From assembly GCA_002812745.2 (NCBI GenBank), contig NCSJ02000078.1:62001-126000 (forward strand): a stretch of DNA of 64,000 bases, in the 5' to 3' direction. The first letter of the stretch is position 1, and the number at the start of each line of letters is the position of its first letter. This document shows, in pieces, positions 23,649 to 35,850 of this stretch. The translations under genes and the position numbers were made by a program. This stretch comes from Scytalidium lignicola (taxonomy: Eukaryota; Ascomycota; Leotiomycetes). The notes beneath the pieces are model-generated. The model saw only the letters and a list, made by a program, of their open reading frames with translations, was not told where the DNA came from and ran no database searches.

Positions 23649-25947
23649 CTAAGACTTGTAGTTTTCCGTATGCTTAATGCCGCTGAGGTTCCCTTCGCCT
23701 ACGCGCTTAAGGGTTAGAGCAGCAATCAGAGCAGCACCCACACCGGAACCGTCCTCGGCTGCCAGGACCTCAATTGGGTCTTCCTCTTTCGAGCTTTTCT
23801 TGTCAGGCCAATCCAGGATCTCACGGAGGGCTTGTGCTCCACGGGCTTTAAAGTGCGGATACTTGTTGAACACAGAACCATCTGCTCCGACATGGCATGT
23901 CTTATAACCTTTCTTCTTTGCGATAGCTGCTACACCACAGGCTGATAGTCGTGCGGCTCGAGTTCCAATCAATTCAGCAAGGCGACGAATCAGCTCAAGT
24001 TCGGCATGTGAAGTGTTGATACCGAGTTTACTGTTGAAAAGATCTTTAGTCTCAGAAAGGTTTTCGAAAGGATCTCTAAATTAAATATTAGCAGTCAGTC
24101 ACTAATGATACTCTGTATCTGGTTTTACTTACTCCTCAACCATCGAAAGGAAAGAAGAATCCAATGTATACGGTTTTCTGAGTTTGCTAATATCTTGACC
24201 TTCAAACAATAGAACATCCTCCTTATCATGTAAGTCGACAAGTACTAGTCTGAAGATCTCGCCTAGATATAAACCTGCAATCATTTTCTCAAATGCTTGC
24301 TGGCCAGGTCGTGGAGAATCTTTATCAATAATGATATCATATGGAGTGCGTGGCAGAACTTTGTGCTCATTATCGAAAGCACCCCATTCGCAGTTAATTG
24401 CCATTGGGGTCTCGGGTGGAAGGTTCATATGTGCCAATTTGGGAATTGATCCAAAATCTTCCATGTATGCAGCATTACATCCTGTTCCAAATATACAACC
24501 GATCTTCATGGAGGTATCAGTGTATGCCGAAGCGATCAAAGTTCCTGTGGTGTCATTGATGAGAGCTGTGAGTTTGATGGGTACTCCCTATACTTTTGTG
24601 AGCTTAAGAAATATGAAATATTATATGTGTATTTACTCTTTTTGCGAGAGCAGCCTCAAACATTGGCACAATATCTTTTCCTTCCACACCGTCAATATCA
24701 AAACCTTTGGTCCATCTTTGCAGGATTCCTTGATCTATATAATTTTGAGTTGCTGGATATGAGAACGTGAAGCCCAAAGGAAGCTTATCGAATTGCTGGT
24801 CGCTATGATGTGTTTCGATGAACTGTTGCAAACAGTCTGCGATATACTCCCAGAGCTCATCCGCATCACCAGTCTTCAGTTCCTCTGGCATCCGGTATTT
24901 AGACTGAATAATGTCGAATTCGGATTTTTGGTCAGTTAAGATGATCTCACACACTCTCAAATTTGTCCCTCCCATGTCTAATGCAAGGAAAGTGCCAGTT
25001 TCATATCCAGAAGGAAAGGACATGACCCAAGTAGGGTTCATAGGCTATATCTAATCAGCAGGATATCCATTGTAAATTAGAATCTAATTAAAACAGATCA
25101 AACTCACTATACTACCACCTTCGATCGTTAATCCTGACTAGTCGTTAGTTACCAGATGTAATCTAGGTATAAAAATACTGACCTTTAGTGAGCTCGGAGA
25201 CAAAATGGTCAGTGATTTCCTTGAGTTTCTCTTGTGGAACAGTGAAGAGTTCTTCAAGCTTCTCGATCTGCTTGAGCATATCTTTCGGGACATCCGCCAT
25301 GGAACCTACGATCATCTGTTAGTTGATCCATATTATGACGAAGCCAATTCACAACAATATTTAACTACACATGGAAGTTGAACAAGGAATTGTTCGAAAG
25401 TAGATATGTGGGGTTAAAATATAATTGCTTTTTTGGTTCTCTTGGCCCAAATTTTCAAATAACTACTCACTCGAGGTAAAGAGCAGCGTAAGAGAAAATA
25501 GGAGGAAAGAATGGAAATTCGTGTCAAAATGATGTGGACAGAGTGCCAAGATTGATGCGTATCAACCTCTGTTTGATTTGATTCCCAGTTAGTTGACCAG
25601 AGATTAACAATACCAACATTGTAGAGTAAGCGAACTAAAAATGCAATAACCAATTCAATAAAACAGCGACCTCGAGAATAATACGTAGAATTTCACGCTA
25701 AGTAGATGTTATGGAAATATCTCAAGTTCAGACCACCAACATATCTAGCGCGCTAGAGGACCTAGAATGAGCTGTTTCTGCACCTTGAGGCTTCCTGAAC
25801 AGATCTAGTTGCCCCACCTGAGACAACCTGACAACGAAATGAAGACTTCGAAATAGGAAATGGAGCATAACTGCAATCAGAATGAATTAAAAGTTCAGAA
25901 TACTCACCCTTCCGGGAGGGCGGCTTTCTTGGACCGAGCCCAACCAT
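23649..25947 (-). CDS. HXK1: Hexokinase
   Basis: Minus-strand exons are 25947-25908, 25305-25183, 25133-25108, 25044-24637, 24587-24133 and 24075-23649, giving 492 residues, the normal length. The first exon codes for MVGLGPRKPPSRKG, the typical start of filamentous-fungal hexokinases. Intron 1 is unusually long (602 bp), and exon 3 is only 26 bases, completing GLTIEGGSI. Later motifs: the phosphate-binding loop LALDMGGTNLRV, the sugar-binding segment LGFTFSYPATQ with QRWTKGFDIDGVEG, LINDTTGTL with the catalytic Asp, GTGCNAAY, NCEWGAFD, and the C-terminal GSGVGAALIAAL. It phosphorylates glucose and fructose in the cytosol and may also signal glucose. Sequence favours hexokinase over glucokinase. 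Confidence 0.94.
25306..25907 (-). other. Long first intron of the hexokinase gene
   Basis: A 602-bp intron begins with gtgagt after the 40-base first coding exon and ends cgatcgtag before SMADVPKDM. All other introns of this gene are about 50-65 bp. The size suggests regulatory content, but no specific element is recognised in it. Confidence 0.7.
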
Positions 25948-26507
25948 GTTTACAGATTTTGCTGGAACGGAAGATAAGTAGAATATATAACTCGAATATA
26001 TCAGCCGAAGGATTTATCGACTGGTAGCAAAGAAGGTATCAATGAGGAATAATTTGGCAGGTGGCTGAAATTTTCAAATTGCAGCTTCGAGGCTTTTGTA
26101 TGAGAAAAAAGATTGTGTGAGAGAATCTATGTCATCACGAATGTTGAGGGGCACAAGGTGGGGTTGAGCTCCAGCTAGTTCAGAATCCAGTGCAGTAATG
26201 CAGCCGTCCCCTGCCAACCGCCCTGAGCCTTTGGTCACTAGCTCATTCTTGCCTTAGTAACTTGATTATGTCACCCTTTCACATGTGTTAGGTATGGCGC
26301 GTCTGTTTGGCGTGTAACATTACCCGCGCGTCTAGTGTCAGTTCGCCAAGTCGCGGCTACGGCTGCTAGAGGACACCTTGGAGCTCGATATCCAAGCCTT
26401 AATCCGGACAGTCTTGTTGGTTGCCAACATCTACAATTACCCTATTGACGGGTTTATTATCTGCGTCTTCCTCAAATACAGGGGCTGGACTGCTGTTGGC
26501 CTTCAAT
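25948..26507. promoter_or_regulatory. Divergent promoter region of hexokinase and OST1
   Basis: About 560 bases between two divergent start codons. It should hold both promoters. No gene, and no motif that I would name with confidence. Confidence 0.5.
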
Positions 26508-28116
26508 ATGAAGTCCATTGCATTCGCAACGGCAGTTCTGTTGAGCTGTGTCTCAACCGCTGTCTGTGGAACCGACAAGTCCAACGTCACCAAGCCAGCA
26601 GGTTCCAAACAGATCCTCCCTGCAAACTTCAAACCACCACAAGTCTTTAAAAATGCCAATCTCGTACACATTATCAATTTAGAGAAGAGCTACCCTAAGG
26701 AATCTATCAACGTCGTGATCGAGAACATTGCTAGTACTCCACAAAATGAGTACTTCTTACCGTTTACATCCAGCCAGATGGAGAAAATTGGAGTATTGGA
26801 AGTTAAGGACAGGAAGGATCCAAATTCGCCATTGTTTGAGGTAGAGCCTATGGAGATTGATTCAGAGAGGTACGAACACAAAGCCATACTTCCATCCATC
26901 ATCGGAGCTAATTTCATTTCAGCGATATCCAATTCTACCGCATCCGTCTCCCAAGCCCTCTTGCGCCTAAGGCTCAACAAACAATTGGAATCAACTATGC
27001 TTTCCTATCCTCCCTCTCTCCTCTCCCTACGGCAATCAATCAACAGGATCCCCAATATCTAATCTATGAGTTCTCCGCCTCCTGTCCATCTGCCTATGAT
27101 ACGGTCAAGCAGAAAACAGAAGTCAAATTCCCCTCCACAAACATCAAAGAACACACCATCATCGCAGGTGTAGAAGGTAAATCTGAGTTCCCTGAGAAAC
27201 AAGGTTCAAAATGGACATATGGCCCATTCGGTGAAGTTCCAGCCGGCGCAGTTGAGCCTGTAGACGTACGTTACGAGTTCACCAAACCTGTCATTCACGT
27301 TTCGAAGCTCGAACGAGACATTGAAGTCAGCCATTGGGGCGGGAATGTCGCTTTTGAGGAGCGATATACACTACACAACCGTGCTGCTAATCTTTCGAAA
27401 AATTTCGATCGTGTTGAGTGGGCTAGAAACCAATATTTCAACCCCCCAACTACTGCAATTAAGCAGTTGACGTTCCCGCTTAGGGTAGGTAGTCTGACGC
27501 CTTATTTCACGGACGTCATTGGCAATGTCTCGACTTCTAGGTTTAGGAGTAATAAGCGTGAGGCTTTATTGGAACTCCGGCCTAGATACCCAATCTTTGG
27601 TGGCTGGAATTATCCATTCCGTGTAGGATGGGATGCAGATACTCCAAAGTTTTTGAGGAAACTCAAGAGTGGTGATGGATATATTTTAAATGTACCATTT
27701 TTGGAAGGCCCAAAGCAAAGCGAGGGCGTTACATATGAAGATGTTGAAGTCAGGGTTATTCTGCCCGAAGGCGCAACGTATGTCACATCTCTGTGAATCC
27801 TTTGTCTTAAATTCTCAAGAAAAATCATGCTTACCACGCGCTAAACAGGAATGTTGCCTTCCACACTACCGTCCCAATAACCTCTAGCACAATCACCACA
27901 CACAAGACATTTATGGATACAATTGGCCGCACGATGCTCGTCCTTCGGGCACGAAACCTGATCGATGATGTCCGGGACCGCGAGCTGATCGTCACATACG
28001 ATTATCCTTTCCTCGCTGGATTACGAAAGCCTTTGGTAGTTTTTGGAAGCATGGTTACTTTGTTTGTGGCCACTTGGATAGTGGGTAGCCTAGATACTAG
28101 GATCACATCAAAATAG
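26508..28116 (+). CDS. OST1: Oligosaccharyltransferase subunit Ost1 (ribophorin I)
   Basis: Exons are 26508-26869, 26923-27777 and 27849-28116, giving 494 residues. The long middle exon has no in-frame ATG near its start, so it is easily missed; splicing 26870-26922 (acceptor tttcag) gives DIQFYRIRLPSPLAPKAQQT. A signal peptide (KSIAFATAVLLSCVSTAVCG) is followed by the ribophorin I luminal domain: NEYFLPFTSSQMEKIGVLEV, INQQDPQYLIYEFSA, VSHWGGNVAFEERYTLHN and RPRYPIFGGWNYPFRVGWD. The C-terminal exon holds DRELIVTYDYPFLAGLRKPL, one transmembrane helix and a short cytosolic tail. Ost1 is an essential part of the ER enzyme that transfers the N-glycan to Asn-X-Ser/Thr. Confidence 0.94.
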
Positions 28117-28469
28117 ACAGACTAAGTAGATGTTTAAAAATGTGTGAGGGACAATATTTCGTGTAAGGTAAAGCGAATGATTTTGTAGAATAAAATAAAC
28201 GAATGTGTTTTTTTTTTTCATATCGTCAAATAGTTAAACCTCACTAATTACTTGGGACTGAGATGAGATGAGTGACATAACGATTGATAAATTCATATAA
28301 TCAGTTCGGTATCCGTACAAGATGCATTCCAATATATATACCAGATAGATCAGATACTATACATGATCCATTCACCCTCTNCCCCCCCCCCCTTCCTAAT
28401 TTTCCCACCCTTCAAACCAAGCTCAACTCATCCCCGACTCCTTTCCTAGTTTCCTAGTAAACACCGGAT
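28117..28469. other. Convergent 3' region between OST1 and VTC4
   Basis: About 350 bases between two convergent stop codons. It contains a T run near 28208 and a run of C preceded by an N at 28381. No gene is visible. Confidence 0.5.
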
Positions 28470-31021
28470 TTAAAAATCCAAAAACCCTCTCTCCCGGCAC
28501 TCAAATACGGCATTGAGAGCAACAGCTACNAAAAAGTGCTCCACAGAGTATCGTAGGCCCATATCGATCATGATACTTAATCGCCTTCCTAGCACGAATA
28601 GCCTGGCTCCTATACAGGTAGATCATCACACTATAAAGTAAAGATCCAATTGCTAGGAGGGAGAAGACCCCTGCAGCTAGAAAAGACAAAGAGTCCGGCT
28701 TCGCACCGAAGTTCAGGAGAGTTGCAGCGATGGTACCAATATAAATCGAGTATTCGAGCTGTAGTATGCTGTTAACTTTTGAAATTCTGTAGGAGTTGAT
28801 TAAAGAAGAAATAGACAATGACAAGGAAAACCTACCCAGGATAAGAATGTTCGCTCTGCCGCAAAATAGACCTTCGGCTCTACACGAACCGGAACGTGAA
28901 TTTTCTTGCCTTTTGGCGCCTTAAATCGTTTAGCCTGAACAGCAGTGTTACCGTTCGGCATCCGTGCAGACCTCGGTACAGGAGTAATAGCCTTCAATGA
29001 ATTTGCAAGTACATGACCAGCGGCATGAAGTTGGTGTTTGGCCAGTTTATTATAGTACGTCCATCCGCCAACTCGTCTAGCTTCTTCAATGGCATCACTG
29101 CTATCGTCTTCCTCGTCTGATTCGTATAAGGGATAAGGCTCTGTAAGTGGTTCAGATGCAATCTGCTCTTCAACATCTAGGCTATTCCCTCCAGGATGAT
29201 TGATTCTGTTCTGATGCTCTCTGTCTTCTAACTGATCTCGTGCCTCACGCATACGGGCGATATGTTCATCCGAAGGACCAGAAGACCGCTGATTGTATGT
29301 CTCCTCTGCATCGGAATCGTCATCATCGTCATCATCACTCGTAGTACTGTTTGCGGATTGGCCTGGGCGTTGGATACCAAAGCTGTGAGAAACCGGCTTA
29401 CGGATATCAACATCCATTTGTGGCATCCAGAACGGGAGCAGATTAATCCGATCAGGGAATAGTGTTGCTGTGCCATGAATAAACTTCGAAAACTTGGGAA
29501 CGGCTTCCACCAAGTGACTGGCAGTCAGTTCACGAACCCATTCTGGTGGTTCCTGGCCAACTTGGGTTTGAAGTTTAACCTCCAGAATAGCATACGGAAA
29601 TCGCTCGATATCTTCAGGCGGTAGTTGCGAGAAGGGATAGTCGATGCCAATATCCATACGTCGCCAGTTGTCTCCGGATCGCCTGCGGCCGTCAAGATTG
29701 TCTTCCCGAACCATGGTGAGTTCAGTATCGAGAGATATGCGGACACGTGCATCAGCTGGAAGCTGGAATGCAGTTCGATTGTAGAAAGATCGGCAGACCG
29801 GCTCATATCCATGCTTCAAAACAGAGTATTGGATTTCTCGAGCAAGTCTTTCATCTTCTGCAATTGCTGCTACTGATTTCTTTCCTTCTTTTCTTGCCTT
29901 CTCGAAGATTGCCTCAGGAAGAAGTTCTCCCTTCATATAGGCATTCACGTTCTTCTCCTTAATGCCGAATCGTGCTTTTACTGACTTTTCACCGGTCCAG
30001 TCCTCACGATGCGTCTTGCGTTCGACGAATATTTGCTCGACATCCATTCCACCATACCATCTCAACCGAATTGCTTCAGCACCCTCGGTCTTTTTAAGGC
30101 GGCCTTCATATAGATCCCAATTTTCTGGGTTATCATAGTAAATAGATGTGATCGCAGTATCTTTGGCTTCAAACTCTTTGCTGGGATTGAAAACAAGAAC
30201 TGGTAAATGCTACACTGGGTCAATAAATTGTCGTGGAAGAGAGGTTGCATTAGACAAACCTTTAAGATAACGAGTTTGAGCTCAGTGATATTATCAGGGT
30301 GGACCCAGTATTTCGTTGTTTGACGGACAAAGCTTGCCTGACTTCCACCAGCCGCACTATCTCCTTTTACTGGATGTCCTCTAGTCCTAACAATATCATA
30401 TAGCTTCGACAACTTCACAATGTCCGCATCGTAATTATCCTTGAAGAAAGGTTTTGCCTTTAGTCTTGTAGCAAACACCGGCTTCAAGTGCCATTTGGTT
30501 TGTTTCTATATAGCTGTCAGTTGAATCATTGATGAAAAGTTCAATTGCAAACTTACGTCATGCTTCTTAATTATCTTCTGGAAACCGGTATAGTTGAGCT
30601 GAACAAACTTTGCCAAGTCATGAACATCAGCAATAATATCGCTCAGATCTTCTTCTAAGAGCATAAACTCTTCTTCCGTAGGAACATCGCTCTCTCCATC
30701 AGCATTGTTCCCTGCGGGTGCTCTCTGGTCCATCCTCGCAACAACATCGTTAACTTCCCTGTCGCTATTAGCTATCCTCCGCCCAATTTCAATTGCCTTG
30801 ACCTTCTGCTTCGTGTGGACCTTGTCAAGCTCTTGCTCGAGCTTAGCAATAAACTCGGATTCGTCCTCTTCGGTCCATTCCCGCCTCTTGCCCTTGGGAT
30901 TGGATTTGGATGGGGGGACTATGTACGCCTTCCTGAGCTGCTCCTTCAGCTCATCGTAGGCAATGTAGTACCATTGGTACTCTTTGATTGCGCTTGAGCG
31001 CAACTCCTCACCGAACTTCAT
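28470..31021 (-). CDS. VTC4: Vacuolar transporter chaperone 4, polyphosphate polymerase
   Basis: Minus-strand exons are 31021-30557, 30505-30260, 30209-28836 and 28758-28470. The single N at 28530 breaks the last exon; leaving it out keeps the frame and gives about 790 residues ending at 28470, while reading it as a base ends the protein at 28501. Residues 1-155 are the SPX domain ([20 protein letters not shown] and IKKHDK), a sensor of inositol pyrophosphate. The central VTC domain has [41 protein letters not shown] and YPFAILEVKL-like [10 protein letters not shown], the basic tunnel and catalytic residues specific to Vtc4. An acidic linker and three C-terminal transmembrane helices follow. 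The enzyme makes polyphosphate from ATP and moves it into the vacuole. Confidence 0.92.
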
Positions 31022-31778
31022 TACGATCAGGCCAGGAGCAACTTTTGGACGATCTTCAGAGGGATGTCTTCTTCGAGATTGCCAACTTAGAGTCTTCTTT
31101 TTGAGATCTTGCACGACTAGCATTAGTTTCTGGGAATCATCTGAGCGTTCGTAAAACAGCCCACAACACTAGCAAGTTCAATTGGAATTGTAGCAATTGA
31201 AAATGCCAGTCAATCAATGCAAGCGATAATAATTGTAAGAAGCAGTCAAGCAAGGACCAGCGAGTGAACGATGGGGACGAGCTGCAAATTCTTGCCCGCA
31301 CGTTCGCATGCTTGTCATGATCTCGCCTGCATGGTTTGTGCAATTGGTAGGGTAGCTACTGGCCAATAATATTCCCGGGATGCAGCACGGGGGTAGCTAC
31401 CACAAATCGCCGCTGCTCGCGAGGCTGGCGAAGCTAGGTGGCGTGGGTGGGTAGCGAGGCTGAACATCACTTTGACAAACAACACAAAATATCAAAAATG
31501 TCAAAGCACAAAGTCGTGTTGGTACTGAATTTATGGAGTATATAGTATCGTGTTACCTATATACCAGGCAATGCTTAAGTCGGCTCGGGAAAGATTAAAA
31601 AAAATTAAAGAAAGCCACGCAAGTAAAGCCATTGGTTTACAAAAAATCAGTTCATTGATAGCAATATATCTACTTGTCGTCCAATTGGTAGCCTATCATA
31701 AAGCAGAAGATATGCGATCTCATAAAAACATACCATCCGTGCCATACATATCCATACAATCATCCCATCCTATCCGAA
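31022..31778. promoter_or_regulatory. VTC4 upstream region and MCM4 3' region
   Basis: About 760 bases. Both neighbours are on the minus strand, so this holds the VTC4 promoter and leader next to 31022 and the MCM4 3' end next to 31778. No gene or confident motif is visible. Confidence 0.45.
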
Positions 31779-34700
31779 TTAAACAACACCAGTAACTCTG
31801 CGAATACTCCTCCTAGCGCCCTCGCCAACGACCATAATCTGACTCTCCTGCTCAAGAGTCCTAATGGCTTCGCCAACCTCGGCTGCATCAACTTGAATGC
31901 TACTCTGCTCTCCTAGCCTCCTGATGACTTCACTGTATCTAGCCGCCTGTCCCTGCCTAGTCATGTCATCGAGAAGAGTCAACACAGCAGTCTTCAAGTC
32001 CTGTCTCCTTCGCCGTTCACTTGCACTTGTGCCTTCCGTCAGCAGGCTCATGTCGATGAGCCCAGTTCTTGCGTCAGTAGCGGATTGTTTGAGTGCTGAC
32101 TTGATGAGACGAACAGCCTCAACCACGTCATCTCGAGTCACTATCTCTGAGAGACGCATTTTAGCGTGGGCTTCGGCCAGACGGATCATTGACTCAAGTT
32201 GCCTAGTTGTAGCCGTGATACGACGCTCAGCTGCTCGAACATCTTCACCAAGCTTCCGCATCTCAACATATGAATCAACAAGCTCTTTGGAAGCTTCATC
32301 GCTAATTTTTGGATGGCATCTTGCACGAGCATAAGAAATATAAGCTGTCAGGAATTCGATAGGCTAATATCCGTTAGTTAAGTCGCAAAGAGAACTTCAT
32401 ATTTCTTACCAGTATCTCCATGCCTCCGGATGCACTCTCAGGTGTGTCATCGATATACATGCTGAGCAAATGCCTAGCCAATCGTCGATCATTCGTCTCG
32501 TCAATACGATCTAGAATGAGATACACTAGATCAAATCTTGAAAGTAGAGTGGGAGGTAGGTCAATGTTTTGTGGGACCGGCAGGTTTGGATTATACTTGC
32601 TACCTATAGGGTTTGCAGATGCTAGAATGCTTGTTCTAGCATTCAAAGTCGTAATAATGCCTGCCTTGGCAACAGAGACAGTCTGCTGTTCCATGACTTC
32701 ATGCAAGACTGACCGAGTCGAATCTGACATCTTGTCGAACTCGTCGATACAGCATACTCCACCATCCGACAGAACTAAGGCACCAGATTCAAGAACGAGT
32801 TGGCGTGTCTCCGGATCGCGAGTCACATAAGCTGTCAAACCAACAGCTGAAGAACCCTTGCCGCTCGTATAAACGCCACGAGGCACTATTCTGTGAACAT
32901 ACTTTAAAAGCTGCGATTTTGAGGTAGAAGGGTCACCACAAAGAAGAACATTAATATCCCCTCTGTATTTAGGGCTCCCTCCCTTTTCAAATGATTTGTT
33001 CGTACCACCAAACATTTGAAGCAGAATCCCTTTCTTAACATCATCCATTTCAAAAATACTTGGAGCAAGCGAGCGTGATAGAAGTTCGTATATATCCGGT
33101 CTTGCAGCTGTGGCTTTGATCTTGTCTTCTTCCTCTTCGGTGATTTTCCGAGTTTCTGGTATATTGCTCATGCCTTCGGAGTTATCTTCGTCAAGTGTAG
33201 AAACATCAACTCCCATACGCTTCTTGTCAACTTTTTCCACATGAACCACGTCTATGAATGTCTTGTAGATACTCTTTAGAGTACGTTGTCGTGGGTTAAC
33301 TCGAATTGGGGTGGCCCTAAAGATTCCTGTAACCTCTACACGATCGCCAGCCTTGCAAAGATCGACTAAATCATCATAAGCACACAAAGAGACTGAGTGT
33401 GGCGTCTGGCCAGCAGGAACTGTATCTGGAGTTTCCTGGAGTTTAATAACTTGTTTGTCCATAAAATCACACCTATTGTGCACAATTTGCATGGAGTTTG
33501 GCGACTTGCATACAGGACGAGGGCATTCAGTTGGCTCAGCAATCCGTCCACGATCAATATCAACCTTGACAGTGTGGTTGCACACCTGGCATTTGAAAAA
33601 GGCCTCCCTCATATCCGGAATAATGGGGCTAGTGCGGATTACGAGGCCCTTGATGGCCACAACCTTGTCAACATCTATAACAAATTAGTATTTTGCATAT
33701 CCAGAAAAGCGAGTAAATTGGTTACCAGATGGATTCAACTCCCTCATGTTTACTGTTTGATCTAACCCAAACGGACGAACCTTGAAGTTCCTCCGCTGAA
33801 CTTCTGCTAAAAGATCCACAGTTTCTGGCTCAGGAAGGCGAGATTCCTGCACGTCCTCTCCCCGTTCGGAACTTGGCACTGGTGGCTCAGAACTCATAAT
33901 TCGGCTGCGCTGGGAGGCATGGCCGGCAGTACTTTGTGATTGCCTCTGACTTGTCATCTCCACCTCAGCAATCTCGTACATTACATCTTTGATTGATTGA
34001 TCCATAAGCGGGATAACTTCTTGTGGATAATTTTGAGTTTGTTGCCACAGTTTCTTGGTCGGAGGGTACGCTTTAAGATTTCGTAGATCCAAATTCAAGG
34101 AGTTAACTCCCAGTGTTAACATCTCCTTCATCGTTTCAAGGTACTCTTTGACATTTGTTTCCGGGCTTGACTGAATCTCCTCTTCAGATACCCCATCAAC
34201 GATCATGCGATATCTCTTTGTGTAATTTCGTAAGAAGTCCTTGAAGACTGCGTAAGTATCAGCCGTGGAAACGTTGGTGCCCCAAATCGTTTGGCCATTG
34301 CCACCTAATGCCTCAGCATCGGATGTAGTCGGATCAACATTTGAGAAAGAGGGAGCATCTGAAGCATGGGTCATTTCCTGCACCACACGCCCAGAGTCAT
34401 CCATAAAAATATGTCTCCTCGCACGCGGCGTTCTCGTACTGTCAGAGTCAATATCTCCACGTCTACTAACGTTAACTGCAGAGCCATGGCCCAAGGAGCG
34501 GGATGATCGGACAAATAAACCACTGCTATCGCTATGGAGAGCAGACTGCTGACGGTTGGCAAACCCTCCTCCTGGACTCGAACTCGAGGCATATCGTATC
34601 GGAGAGGAGTCTAATTTAGTCAATACCATTCATCCTTATGGGAATGTATTTCTCACCTCCGATGAGCTGGCCGCTTGCCCTGGGCGTACGATCACCATCT

Positions 34701-34993
34701 GTTCGCGTCGTTTGGGTATTACTCATCTGTCTCAAGGGGGAGCTAACATCACGCATAGGATAGTCAGGTTCCACAGGCGACGAGCGATAATTCACCGGCG
34801 AGGAAGATTGAAGAGGCCGCCGGGGAGTTGCATTATTTTGCGATCCTTCCTGGGATGAAGCAGCTTCATTGTGAAGTTGTGCAGCGGCAGGATCAATAGG
34901 ACTAGTGGGCACAGCTTGCGTACCTCTACGCGAAGATCTCCTTGGAGTCGCAGACTGAGAGCTACGCTGTCTTCTATGCGCAGGAGAAGACAT
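31779..34993 (-). CDS. MCM4: DNA replication licensing factor Mcm4
   Basis: Minus-strand exons are 34993-34657, 34610-33726, 33674-32410 and 32363-31779, giving 1023 residues. Residues 1-250 are a disordered Ser/Thr/Pro-rich tail full of SP/TP sites, a usual target of CDK and DDK. The OB-fold region contains a zinc motif ([15 protein letters not shown]... CPRPVCKSP). The AAA+ domain has Walker [12 protein letters not shown], Walker B CIDEFDKM, sensor [15 protein letters not shown] and the arginine finger [12 protein letters not shown]-terminal winged helix ends in SIRRVTGVV. Mcm4 is part of the Mcm2-7 replicative helicase loaded at origins in G1. The length and the zinc motif spacing fit Mcm4 rather than other MCMs. 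Confidence 0.95.
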
Positions 34994-35850
34994 CTTGGTG
35001 GTTGCTTGTGATATTGTTGTGTTGATTAATCGGAAGAAGTTATCGAGGATGTCCGCAATATTAAAGATTGGGAACTGGCGAAGAAAACGCGTCCCGTTGT
35101 TACGCGAAAGTACGCGTTTGAGCGTGTAGAAGTGCTTGCATTAGCGCATTCCAGTTGCCCCTGACGCTTGTACTTTCATTGGCCACGAAGTAACTCCGCC
35201 CTTATTACGAAGTAGATTCAGATATTTTCTCCTTTTCTCAACTAGATCTACATACTTGATTTCACGTAGATGATCCGCAGGTGCAGCCTGCAGGATATAT
35301 TCGAAAGTTGAACTGTCTTATTGATTGAAACTAAGGCGATAAGTGTGCTTAGAAGCCATTGGAATTTATTTAGGTCCGTGTGCGGATAACTATCTTGAAA
35401 ACTCCCTCAAGGTCATCCATATAACTTGGACTTAGCCTTCCATATCCAATAGAACCGATTTTTCTCNTTTTTTTCTATGCACAGCTTATATAAAGATTTT
35501 CGAACTTTAACTTGAATGAAAACGCCTTATTTGAAGTACTCAGCTAAATCACATATCCATGTCGTCACAGAAAGGAAGTGAGAATATGTCTCAACAGATT
35601 TAGGGCTGATAGTTACTGTTGCTTACAAAAGTTTTGTAGCCAATTTCGGAACACTCATTCTCCAGTAAATATTAAGAAAGCAGTGTCATGAAAGAAATAA
35701 ACGCCTTTGTGGGGTTCGTGGGGTTAATGTTTGATAACCTTAGATTTCAGGCAAAAGTTAACAACATCCCTCGATTTGTGAACAGCTGGAGGTCCACGAC
35801 CACCACGAAATTTATCTAAGCTCCCCAATTCGACACATATATCCGCAGCC
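34994..35850. other. Divergent promoter region of MCM4 and coatomer zeta
   Basis: About 860 bases between two divergent start codons. Besides the MCB/SCB cluster it contains an N at 35467 before a T run. No gene is visible. Confidence 0.5.
35087..35117. promoter_or_regulatory. MCB/SCB cluster in the MCM4 promoter
   Basis: Two perfect MluI cell-cycle boxes ACGCGT (35087-35092 and 35112-35117) flank CGCGAAA (35103-35109), which matches the SCB core CRCGAAA. They lie 94-124 bases upstream of the MCM4 start codon. In yeasts such elements bind MBF/SBF and switch on replication genes at G1/S; that this operates here is inferred. Confidence 0.6.
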
